DNA from: Allium sativum
Taxonomy: Eukaryota > Streptophyta > Magnoliopsida > Asparagales > Amaryllidaceae
Direction: 5' to 3'
Assembly (NCBI GenBank): GCA_030737875.1
Contig: CM060912.1
Location: 123,022,993 to 123,086,992, forward strand
Length of the DNA stretch: 64,000 nucleotides
Shown here: piece by piece, positions 23,548 to 33,640 of the stretch
Layout of the letters: every line of letters starts with the position of its first letter
Numbering within the stretch: position 1 is the stretch's first letter
Translations under genes and position numbers: made by a program
The notes under the pieces: model-generated
Databases searched by the model: none
The model's input: the letters and a program-made list of their open reading frames with translations, nothing else
What the model was told of the DNA's origin: nothing

Positions 23548-23890
23548 TAAGTAGATATCATTTTTCATTAGCTTTCACCTTTAACTGATGGTTCGTCATT
23601 CCAATATTCTGAGCTCAAGTTATGGTCAAAATACTAAACAACTATTGGATTTTGAAGTTCTTAGCATCAGTACCGATCCAGACCCTAAACAGGGATCGAT
23701 ACTGATCCCTAAGGATACCTTCCTAAAGTTTGTAATCACTATGGTAAATATCATTTTGTGTTAGCTTTCACCCTTCAATTAACGGTTCATCATTCTGTTA
23801 CTTTGATCTTAAGTTATGGACCAAATACTTAACAACTTTAGAGTTCTGAAATTCTGAGCATCGGATACGTACCAATCTCCCATTGAAGTT
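23548..23890. repeat. Degenerate two-copy tandem repeat, period about 193 bp
   Basis: The TTAGCTTTCACC motif at 23568 recurs at 23761 with similar sequence around it. The first unit ends in an inverted repeat, CAGTACCGATCC with GGATCGATACTG. The family is not identified. Confidence 0.6.
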
Positions 23891-24285
23891 TTACAGATCC
23901 AACATTTAGCCAAATCATGAGTGTTTTCTAGCTTGTTCCAAAATGTTATTCCATTGAATCCAATAATTCTTGAGTTCACTTAATCACCCATACTCGATCC
24001 TGAGCAATTCGGATGTCCGAGTACATGACCAATCTGATTCGTGTGAATTTCGAGTTCCAATTATTCATTGATATTAAATGCCTTGTCCAAGCACTTCGAA
24101 TTTTATGTGAGTTTGTGCATTAGTTATAAGCAATCTATATGTCCAAGTCGAAAGCATAATGGCTTGGTAAAAGGCTGGTTAATGAGTATTATAATATAAT
24201 AGCACTCAGATAAGTCAAGTAAACCTACATGAGAAAACTCATATCAAAGAAAATTTATTCTTTAACTTATAAACCTTTGAAATAA
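23891..24285. other. Unassigned stretch
   Basis: No open frame, LTR end or repeat that I can name. Confidence 0.4.
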
Positions 24286-25254
24286 ACGGTATCTCGTAAG
24301 ACCAAACCGCACATAAACACGGATATGTTTTTACCTTAAGATAACTATATTTTATTATAAATCTAGTGATATTATAATAAGGGTGCGTTTTTTACAGGTC
24401 TCTGTTAAGGTTTTAAATTAGGCTCAGGTCCGATCAAAAACTTATTGTAAATTTATTCTCTATTTTTCGAAAATTCAATAAAAAAATGAAAAATCACGTA
24501 AATTCTTATTTAAATAAAATGCGTAAACGCTAAAAAATTCAGATAAAAAAACCATCAAGCAAGGCATCAAAAACCCAAAAAACAATAAAAACAACGAAAA
24601 TGCAGTAAAATGCTTACTAGTATGCACAAATCTGTATTTTCCTGCATACATCTGTGCACGTTTTTCACCTCGTGCATCTTTGTTGATTTATTTGCATAAA
24701 TCTGTGCACTTAATGCATTATTCCTACATAAAAATATGCAATAATTCGCATGCCAAAATGCACTTAAGTTTTCTTCGTCCAAATACATGCATATATGTGT
24801 GTAGTATTTCCAATAGTTACACAGATGTATGCAAGTTTCGGTCCAAATTTTCAGTAGAAAACGTATCCAATACTTGCATACATGTATGCAGCTATTGGCA
24901 AAAGTTGCATACATATATATGCAACCTTTTTTTGTGTGGACGGCCGAGAATATTTCCAGATTTTAGAATATTTTTATTTATTTTTATTTATCTGATGGCG
25001 CCTTTTTTTGCCAAAAAAACTAAAAAGATGAAAATAAGGGGTGAGTTTATATTTTAAACTTGGGAGGGATGTGAGCCTAATTAATTTTTCTTTTAGGGAT
25101 GTGTCCCTAATTTTCACTTATAATAATGTCTAAAATCCATAAATAAATATATTAAAATAGATGGAATGCTTGCAATTCACGTTCCAACATAATAGTATAC
25201 AATCAAGTATGAAGGTTCATATTGGAGAATGAATTCCAACCATGAAAGGGTAAG
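24286..25254 (-). repeat. A-like giant-LTR fragment, interrupted
   Basis: 24286-24380 matches the complement of 3650-3770 in family A, including GTTTTTACCTTAAGATAAC and ATCTAGTGATATTATAATA. After a 737 bp insertion the match resumes (25118-25254) with ATGTCTA and GGAATGCTTGC, as in A and G. A P1-like stem (TATCT..TAAG with CTTAAGATA) remains. F begins at 25255, so F inserted into this older copy; the rest would lie past the window end. Confidence 0.6.
24381..25117. mobile_element. 737 bp insertion with 9 bp target duplication (Mutator-like?)
   Basis: TTATAATAA flanks it on both sides (24372-24380 and 25118-25126), and family A has an uninterrupted version of the site. A 9 bp duplication is typical of Mutator-like elements. 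The left end is GGGTGCGTTTTTTACAGG. Near the ends AAATTAGGCTCAGGTCC (about 24411) mirrors GGATGTGAGCCTAATT (about 25068), but the extreme ends do not pair well. The middle holds several near-palindromes of the TGCATACATGTATGCA type (24644-24925). No transposase. Confidence 0.55.
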
Positions 25255-27850
25255 TGTAACAGCGCGATTTTCGATGCCTCAAAAGTCATGTCATTGTTGA
25301 AAGAATTTAGAAGATGAGATAGAAAAGATAAAGCTTATAGAATAGAAGAATAAAGAAATATCAGAATCTCACAGCAGAATTTCAAAAACACATAATATAT
25401 TACAATAAAGGGTCTGATACATCATAGTACATCATCATAATACAATACCATAGTACAATAGCATAATTATACATCATGACTACAGATAATACAGATTCTT
25501 AAACTGGATACATAGGTATAGATATACTACTGGTCTTGACTTGAACTTCATAGGTTCCACTTGCCTACCTGGACTACTTGCCTACTCATAACAAATATTA
25601 TGAGTACCCAAGAGTTTAGGAAGCACAAGAAATAAAACTCTAGGTCAGTCGGCTGACTGGTGTGAGTAAACACAGTTAAAAGATGTAAACATGGAAGTAA
25701 TAAATAAGGTTTTCCAGATTCATTTGCTTTAGAAATCTTTAGACCAATCCATGACTAATATATGGATTATGACCCAAGTATTTTATATCAAAACATTTGA
25801 TATTACGATAGTTTTTATCAAATAAATAATCATCTAGTGAAACGCTTGCATCTCACGTACACGTATATAGTATAAAATCAAAAGTCACAGAGCGCTTATT
25901 GGAGATTGGATTCCAATAGACAAGGTATGGGAGCACATGCCGATCAGTGTACTCTAGAGAGGATACATTGGGGTTCAACAAGAACGTCTTGCAACCTGGC
26001 CACACATGACCGTCCACTCATTTAGCTTGAGTGTAACGAATATATTACCACCTCTACAGTTGGTACCAACATAACTATTCCCGGGAGATACAGAATTGAA
26101 AAGAAGTAACAAATATGAATATTCTCTAGATGGTGATAATATACCCTGCTTGGGTATGACCCAACTAGCTATGCTGCCTAGCCCAACTTTTGTTACTTAT
26201 CAGTTGTGAGGTTTTGAGGCCACGTTTATTTTTCTGACAGATTTATTACTTCAATTACTTTGAATGCCACATCATCATATCCGTCAGAACACTCATTCGA
26301 TTACCCAAATATATTGCGAGCAATAAAGCTAAGAGAAACGAATTTCTCTGCCACCAACGTAATATACTTATGTAAATTCGATGTGTAGAATCTAACTAAT
26401 ATACATTGTTAGACACTCGTCCATTTGGGTTTGTCCTAGGATTGAACAGACCGAAGGTACTATTTAAAATAGTCCTTACATATCTCTGTCTTCAATATTT
26501 CTGACATGCATGTATACTTCTAGTCGAAGTGGAATATTTATTCCGGACTCTTCAAAATGATGTACAAAATATCTTTCATAGTTGATAAATAATTATTAGC
26601 TTAATCTGATCATAATTCAATTTATACGTCCTGTAATTATGGATTTCAGTTAACATAACAGCATATGTTTATCTTGTTCGTGTCTGGATATTTTAATATC
26701 TTTTATACATGAACAGTTAAAGTGTGTGCGTCGCACACTGTATTTTACTATGTTTGACATCAATGTTTAGTCGATGTTTACTGCTTCAGTTCTTCTGGTA
26801 AATTATTTTATTACTTCTAATTAATCTTAAATAAATTAATTTAATAATTTATTTCACTTATTTTCTTTATATTTTAAAGTTTCAAACTTGTTGAACTTCT
26901 TCGGTCAACTTCTGTATTCGATCTTCTTACCATTTTCCTCTTTCCACTTGCCTATGTCAAATTAAATAGAAATTCTATTTTTATTCAATTATTTATTTAT
27001 TCTAGAATTATATTTTATTTTTCATTTTAATTAAAACAAATTTTAATTAAAAACTTCGTTCAGAAACTCATTTTCAAGCGTATTGACCAAAGTATCAGAT
27101 TGCCAAAGTACCAACTTCAAAACGCCGTGATTTCGCTTCAGATCCTAAGGCTGCGCATGCGTTTGCCAAAGTACCACCTGGTACTTTGCCAAATACCAAA
27201 GTGCCAGGCCTCTAGTCACCGACCGTTCCTCCTAATTTTCCATGCCACGCTCGTGATTTCCAAAGTACCACCTAGTACTTGGAAAAGTGCCAAAATACCA
27301 AAGTACCAGTTTGCCAGTCACCATGCGTTCCTTCAAATTTTCCTTGCCACGACCGTGTTTTTTTATTTTACCAAAGTACCACTTGGTATTTTGCAAAGTA
27401 CCAAAGTAACAGGTTGCCAGTCACCGTGCTCTGCCCCCAAAACCACGTGCTGCGCTCACGTTTCTGTTCTTTACCAGAGTGCCACTTGGTACTTTGCAAA
27501 GTGCCAAGTACCAAAGTGCCAGAACTTCAAGTTACCGTGCCAACCCTTCAGATCACAACTAAATCACCATGCTCTGATCAAACTACCAAACTACCACCTG
27601 TTAGTGCCACCCCCTAAAGTACCACCCCCTGTCACCGTGTTTACCACCCCAAAAATAGCTTGGACCTCGTCATCCCACTGTGCCATTTCATGAGGCACAC
27701 ACATCTCCACGTGTGCACGTGCAAAACCACCTCAGCCACCATGGACCACCTCCGACCACCTCCGCAAATCGCCCATCACCTCGAGATCATGTCTAAGTCC
27801 TTAGGTCCGACCATCAGCGCTTGTACAGTGATTTCACTGTGTACTTCCTC
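25255..27850 (-). repeat. Family F 3' LTR, distal part
   Basis: It starts (reading +) TGTAACAGCGCGATTTTCG, which matches the end of the 5' LTR at 61387. It carries P2 (CCCAAGAGTTTA 25607-25618 with AAACTCTAGG 25635-25644), part of the hairpin cassette (about 25970-26090) and the hairpin minisatellite (27100-27520). It is cut at 27850 by B and resumes at 54005 after one TCCTC duplication. Confidence 0.85.
27100..27520 (-). repeat. Hairpin minisatellite in family F LTR
   Basis: Four degenerate units of about 90-110 bp (starting near 27168, 27258, 27370, 27470). Each has CCAAAGTACCA, then TGGTACTTTGC, then CCAAAGTACCAG. CAAAGTACCA and TGGTACTTTG form a perfect 10 bp stem in the first unit. A long open frame across it (27100-27693 on the + strand) is a by-product of the repeat. 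Confidence 0.65.
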
Positions 27851-28740
27851 TGTAACAACCCGGAAAATCAAAACCAATTTAAAATTTTTATTTTGGCAAT
27901 TTTAATGGATTTTGAATATTTAAAATGATTTATTTTAAATAAAAACAACGATAAATTTATTTTCGACGAAGTTAAAACGAATAATTTTATTTTACTTATA
28001 TAACGAGCTTGAAATGGCGCGGTAGTTCGAAAATTCGATTTCAAATTTCAATTGAATATACATAATTCAATATAAGTCAGAATTGGACGAAACAAGAAAT
28101 ATTTGAATCTGATAAACAATATCTTTCTAACGAGTGTAAAAAACTGAGATTTCGTTTTATAAGCAGAAAGATATGTCCAGTTGAAAATTCAGAAAAGTCA
28201 TTGTGGAATTTATATATATTTTAATATATATAAAAAGGCCTTAAAAATAGCCATTTTGCAAACGACCTCCGTTTTCGATGAAACCACTTTTGTTGGATCC
28301 GAGATATCAAATTATTGCTAGATTCCAATTTTCATAATTTTTAAAATCAATATGTGAGCGTGGCAAAAGAAAACGTGTTTTGACCATTTCAATCGAATTG
28401 GATCAACCAGAAAATGGCCATTTTTCAAACGGTCTTCAAATTTGATGAAATTAGTTTTGCTAGGACCGTATCGTCAATACGAAGCTAGAAATAAATTTTT
28501 AGAAATGTTTAGAATTAGTATGTGGCCCTGGTAAATTAAAATGTACGTTTAAATTCAATATATACTGATTTATATTTTAATTTTGATGAAAACTGATCAA
28601 AACATTAGAATTGGCCTATGAAACATATTCCATTATGTTCGGAATGGGGGTATTTAGCTAGTGGCGATAGTCATTGGGTTTGATTTGGAGTGCAGACAAA
28701 AATAGAATTAATTGGAGAATAAAATAAAATAAATAAATAG

Positions 28741-28775
28741 TATATATATTAATTTTACTCCACTTAAAACCCTAA
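28741..28775 (+). promoter_or_regulatory. TATA-like run and telo-box, family B 5' LTR
   Basis: TATATATATT lies about 17 bp upstream of AAACCCTAA. The copy in the 3' LTR is at 34531-34565. Telo-boxes near start sites are known from plant housekeeping promoters. If used, transcription starts about 0.9 kb into the LTR. Confidence 0.4.
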
Positions 28776-28964
28776 TTTCATCGTTCCTTGGAATCTGCCG
28801 TCAGCTCCCTTTGAAGGGCGGAAAGTGCTCAGAAATTCAAACCCAAAAATCGCAAATTCCACACAATGAAATCCAAATCATATTGAATGAAAAATGTAGA
28901 ACTTTCTCCGATCTTCAATTCCATACCCATTTGATAAATTCTCATTAGATATTCTGTTCGATTT

Positions 28965-29207
28965 TTGGCCATAAACTGTCGTTGTTCGCACGAGGTTTTA
29001 GGGTGCCATGGGGATTCGAGTTCGACGCCGTTCAAGGCATTGGAGAAGAACGGAGGGGCAATTCACGTGGCAAGGTCTGATGAGGTTCCGGGGTCCTCTG
29101 ATGATGGCGGTGGTGGTGTGTTTGAAGTCGATGTTGGGTTATTTTCTTGTCCAGGCAACAATGAAGAAGACACGAAGAGGAAGGATAAAGCAAGGGCCGC
29201 AGGATAA
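28965..29207 (+). other. GC-rich island with open frame in family B LTR
   Basis: An 80-codon frame is kept in the 3' LTR copy (34755-35033, 92 codons) with few changes. It holds an acidic-glycine stretch (SDDGGGGVFEVDVG) and a basic end (EEDTKRKDK). A second overlapping frame (29008-29253) is equally open. I recognise no domain. It may be a captured exon piece or only a GC-rich leader. Confidence 0.25.
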
Positions 29208-29599
29208 AGGGATCAACGGTGGACAAAATATTTGGTTAATTAATCTAATGTAATTTGAAATTATATTTATAAAATGATAGAGAAAGATTGTAAAATTCGT
29301 AACTTCTTCGTATGTTGTCGGAATTCGGAAAATCGAAAAGTGTTGGAATCCTCTAGATGAGGGCTACACAATTGAATAGGCCGGGACAGAAACGGAGCTA
29401 GTGGGAAATTTCTGATTAAATTAAATGATCGGTTTAATTTAATTAGAACAATCGTTATATAACGATTTCAGAAACCAATCAATGTGAGAATCTCTCACTA
29501 TAAATTTATTTCTGTACAGTTATTTATTTTATAACTGCATATATGAACTGCTCCTCATCGTCCATAGACCATGGATGACTTGTTTGTATTGTGTTGTGA

Positions 29600-29868
29600 T
29601 TGTGAATAATATATATACAATGTGAAAATTATATATATACGATGTGAAAATTATATATACATACGATGTGAATAATATATATACGATGTAGAAAATATAT
29701 ATGTGATGTGAAATGGAAATTATATATATACGATGTGAAAAATATATATGTGATGTGAAATGGAAAAAATATATATATAATGTGAAAATTCTATATATAT
29801 AAGAAATGGAAATAATATATATATATATGAAATAAAAAAAATATGAAATGAATTATATATATAGGAAG

Positions 29869-29913
<45 letters not shown>

Positions 29914-30060
29914 TGAATTACATATATAAGAAGTGAAAATTCTATATATACAAGAAATGAAAATAATATATATATATATATATGTGAAATTGGAATAATA
30001 TATATATGAAATGGAAATAATATACATATATGAAATGTGAAATATATATATATATGAAGT
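29600..30060 (+). repeat. TATATA-GATGTGAAA minisatellite, family B 5' LTR
   Basis: Irregular units of about 20-30 bp join a TA run to CGATGTGAAAA or a variant. The 3' LTR has a related array at 35395-35850 with a different unit count. Open frames here (rich in Y and I) are spurious. Confidence 0.8.
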
Positions 30061-31952
30061 GCGAATGAAATAAATATTGGTTTGTTAAAAATATTAGTTT
30101 TAACATATATATGAGATGTATAAAATTTTCATGTAATGGAATATTCGATTTTGATTAAAAATTGAAATGAAAGTTGTAATCGTTTTAGAAAAAAACGTAA
30201 TTAAAACGATTTATAAAATATGTTTTAAATGGAAGTCGATGAAATATATATAATATATATATTATATATATTAAATAGCCTGAATAGAACGCGCCGCGCT
30301 GTGACCGTTCGGGAGTTTTGACCATTGACTTCGAATTGACGTTACGGGAGATCCAATTGTCGGATTCTCCTAAAACCGGAACCGTTGGGTTCGTATCGAA
30401 AAGAGCTTTCTAATGAATATAAGAGATTTGAAATCTAACGGTTGGATTTGGAATTATGTCCAAATCAATTTCAGAAAAGGTCGTTGTAAGTGCAGTTCGA
30501 TGACCGTATATGGAAACCGACTGTACAGGCCTTGATAAAATTATTTAAAATAATAATAATTTGTGTAAAATCATAGTAAATGATTTGGAAAGAACTGGGA
30601 TGAAAAATTCCATATTTGAAAACATAAAAATATATTTTTATCAAAATGAACCAGTTATTAACTAGGAAAATAATCCAATATTTTTAAATAAATAAAATGG
30701 ATTGAGATGTGGTTTTAATATAACCAGAAATTTCCAATATAAGAATTGGAATGGATTTGAAAATATAAGAATTGGAATGGATTTGAATCGAAATTATCTT
30801 CAGAATATTTCAATAATGGATTCCGTGATTATACGGATATTGTGGAGGAATTTGGAAGTTATATATATCGTTAATCCAATACGATATTTGTTGGTTTCAG
30901 AATTTGATATTTAATATAAGTCGATATAATTTCTGTTCAGGGCCTTGTATTTAATATCAAATTGGGTTTAGGGTTTGTCGTGAATGGTGTCTTGATTAAC
31001 ACCATTCTTAAACCCCATGTGAAAGGAATAAATCTTTTGATTAAGATTTAAAGGAGAATTACCAATTAATTGACATTTAATTAGAATTGAAAATGGAATG
31101 TGAAATGGGTTTGTCGTGAACTATGTTTAAATGACATTGGTTCTTTAACCCAGTTAAAAGCAGGATTAATATTCCTAAAATTTGAAAAATCATTAAGTAA
31201 TGATTTCAGAAATTGAAACTAATTGGAGTTTGAATAAATCTTTAACTAGACTGTAAATGACTAAATGGTAATAAATTACCAAAACGTGATTAAACCAAAT
31301 ATACTTGGTTGTTGATATTGATTGGGATTGATTGATTGTTTGGATTGTGCTGGACCAGTTTTTGAGCAGAATATGCTTTTACATTTAACATTGGGTTGGG
31401 TAGAAATATCTGCATGCTAACATCTTGTGAAACACTTCACGATTTGACTATGAGATGTTTAGCGATGTTGTTGAGTTCATTTCAAATTTAATGAATGATT
31501 TTGAAATGATATTTTTCTTAAGTGAAGAAATGTATTCCCGATTATGGACAGGGAATGTTTTATAAAACAGAAAGGATTTCGAGGCCTAAACCCGATATTA
31601 TCGGAAAGATTTCGAAATGTATTATGTGTTACATTGTGGTTCATCGCGTATTGATTAGTTGCTATTGATAACATATCTGTTTGGTGACGGAGAATTTATT
31701 CTTTTGCTTAACACCCTTCTTTGAGGCGTACGAGCTCAAAGGTTATGTGATTAATAGTGACCAATCATATGTGTGAATTGCTGATGTGAAGTACTATATT
31801 TTGAAAGTACTTGTGATTATTATGTTTTGAAATGATTTTCCCCACTTCGGGATATAAAAATGATTTAGTATGTGGCTAAAGATACTGGTAACTCGGACAA
31901 CTAAAAGTATAGGTGAGATGGGCAGTGTATGCTTCCATGCGTGGGAGGTGAA

Positions 31953-31967
31953 CACACACACACACAC

Positions 31968-32020
<53 letters not shown>
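31953..32020. repeat. (CA)n(TA)n microsatellite
   Basis: ACACACACACACACAGA runs into about 46 bp of TA. In the 3' LTR the matching site has no CA run and lies at the C insertion (TA run 53153-53192). Confidence 0.9.
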
Positions 32021-32024
<4 letters not shown>

Positions 32025-32469
32025 GTTGCTTAGGTGCATACCCTTTGCCTTGTCTAGGGGGAGCCCGATATTTGGTTGCATACTTGTGTGTATGCATTGT
32101 TATGATTTGGAATTCATATTTCCAAATGATTTGATTTGAGATGCCGAAGTGAAATCTACTTTGACATAAAAGCTAGATATGTATTTCAAATGATTTGAAA
32201 TGGAAATCGGGAAATAAAGACCAAAGGAATAATTTCTGTAAATTGAATTGGATTTGGAAAATCTAAGTGTGGTGATTAATCTAAATGGATAGATTGGGAA
32301 TTTTCATGTTGATTGATGCATAGTAGATCCATAATATTGATTGTTGTTTATACACTGGCATTCATGGGGGTAAACCCGTTCCGCGTTAGTGGCGTGGTCC
32401 TATGATTTGCCTTATCATTTATATAAGTTTATAACTGTTTAGAGTTTCTCACGCCAGTCCCATGACTGA

Positions 32470-32500
32470 CCCGTAGTTTGTTTTTCCTTGCAAACTCGGG
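32470..32500 (+). other. Conserved dyad P2, family B 5' LTR
   Basis: CCCGTAGTTTG (32470-32480) pairs with CAAACTCGGG (32491-32500), with one bulged T. GACTGACCC before it can also pair with GGGCAGTC (about 32519-32526). In the 3' LTR (53642-53674) the left arm has changed to CCTG. Confidence 0.55.
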
Positions 32501-32827
32501 TGCCCCTATTTTCCACATGGGCAGTCGAGTAGTTTTATTTTGCAAATTTATAGAGCAGGATTCTGGATTAAAGCTTTAAGCTGTGTCCAGGCATTTATAA
32601 TCTTTCGTTGTGCATTGTATTACCTTTATTGTAAATAAATCTTCTGCTGTATTATTATATTTCGATATACTCTGATATATTCTGTACTCTGATGTAACAT
32701 TATTATGAAAGTCTTCTGTTATTTGTTCTGATGTGTTGTATGCCCAGAGTAAGCGTATGCGGGATTCGAATGATCTTAGTCGATTTAGCGATCGATTAGG
32801 TCCAACCGAAATCCGTATCATTACAGA

Positions 32828-32839
32828 TGGTATCAGAGC
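32828..32839 (+). promoter_or_regulatory. Primer-binding site, family B
   Basis: TGGTATCAGAGC is a perfect match to the plant initiator tRNA-Met site, two bases after the LTR end at 32825. Confidence 0.88.
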
Positions 32840-32903
32840 TTTAGTTAAACTCAAATCTTCGGGGTACAACTCGTTAGAACAAAATAAAAGACTCATCAGA
32901 GGT

Positions 32904-33000
32904 AGGATTAGTAATATCCTATAAAAGAAAACTCATTAGAGATAGAATCAGTAGTATTCTAGAATGAGAAACTCGTTAGAGATGGGGTTAGTAATGCCCC
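32904..33000 (+). repeat. Leader hairpin array, 40 bp period, family B
   Basis: Three 17-base hairpins start at 32904, 32944 and 32984: AGGAT-TAGTAAT-ATCCT, AGAAT-CAGTAGT-ATTCT and GGGGT-TAGTAAT-GCCCC. Spacing is exactly 40 bp. Stems differ by compensating changes while the 7-base loop is nearly constant. Between hairpins runs ACTC(A/G)TTAGAGAT or a close variant. Confidence 0.75.
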
Positions 33001-33245
33001 AGAATGAGTTGAGAGTTATATGTTTATAAATAACATATTTGTGATTATATATATAATCTAGTTTTAAAAAATATGATTTTTAATATATATATATATATAA
33101 GCTATATATTTGAAGAATTAATCAAAAATTGGAATGATAAAACCAATAAGAGAATGAAATTTAAATTTAGCCAAATGGTGGCAAATGTTGAACTGAATTG
33201 AAATTTGTTTGAGAATTGCATGCATATACATATACATATATATAC

Positions 33246-33276
<31 letters not shown>

Positions 33277-33604
33277 TGAACAGGCCATAGCAAGGAGGCT
33301 AGAGAAGAAGAATAAAATTGTATGCCCGACAAATAGGTACATATTTACTGTTTTGTTTGGGTTTGGATGATTTAATGAGCCGATTGGCCTTTTCTTTTTC
33401 TTTTTGAGATGAGAGGGCATGTGTGGCGGTTTGGGGATTTTCCCAACGCTCCCCTACAAAGGAGGTTATGGCGAATTTTTTCGAAAATTTAGGGTGTTAG
33501 CCAAACTTTTGAAAAATTAGAAATTTTTTAGAAACTGAAAAGTTGAAGAATTAATGCTAGAATGAAAATTGAGTTGATTAGTGAAACAACTTTCAGCTCT
33601 GTTC

Positions 33605-33640
33605 CTTTTCGAGGACGAAAAGATTTTAAGTGGGGGAGAT
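33605..33640 (+). promoter_or_regulatory. Polypurine tract and hairpin, family B
   Basis: CTTTTCG-AGGA-CGAAAAG (33605-33622), then AAGTGGGGGAGA, directly before TGTAACAACC at 33641. Confidence 0.8.

Larger units (their letters stand above)
27851..32825 (+). repeat. Family B 5' LTR
   Basis: In order: a U3 of about 0.9 kb; a TATA-like run (28741-28750) with a telo-box AAACCCTAA (28767-28775); a GC-richer island (about 28800-29220); a GATGTGAAA minisatellite (29600-30060); long AT-rich sequence; a CA then TA microsatellite (31953-32020); and the P2 dyad (32470-32500). Paired with 33641-37725 plus 53119-53999. Confidence 0.9.
32826..33640 (+). other. Family B internal region, 815 bp
   Basis: It consists of primer site, a 40 bp tandem array of hairpins, AT-rich sequence with a TA run (33235-33277), an island similar to A (33322-33500) and the purine tract. 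No coding capacity. Confidence 0.85.

Noticed and set aside
27100..27693. 197-codon + strand open frame
   Set aside because: It runs through the CAAAGTACCA minisatellite; the K-V-P-K-Y repeats in the product follow the DNA repeat and other frames are open too.
29600..30060. CRISPR-like look of regular short repeats
   Set aside because: Units are irregular, AT-only microsatellite mixtures in a plant retroelement LTR, with no unique spacers of constant length.
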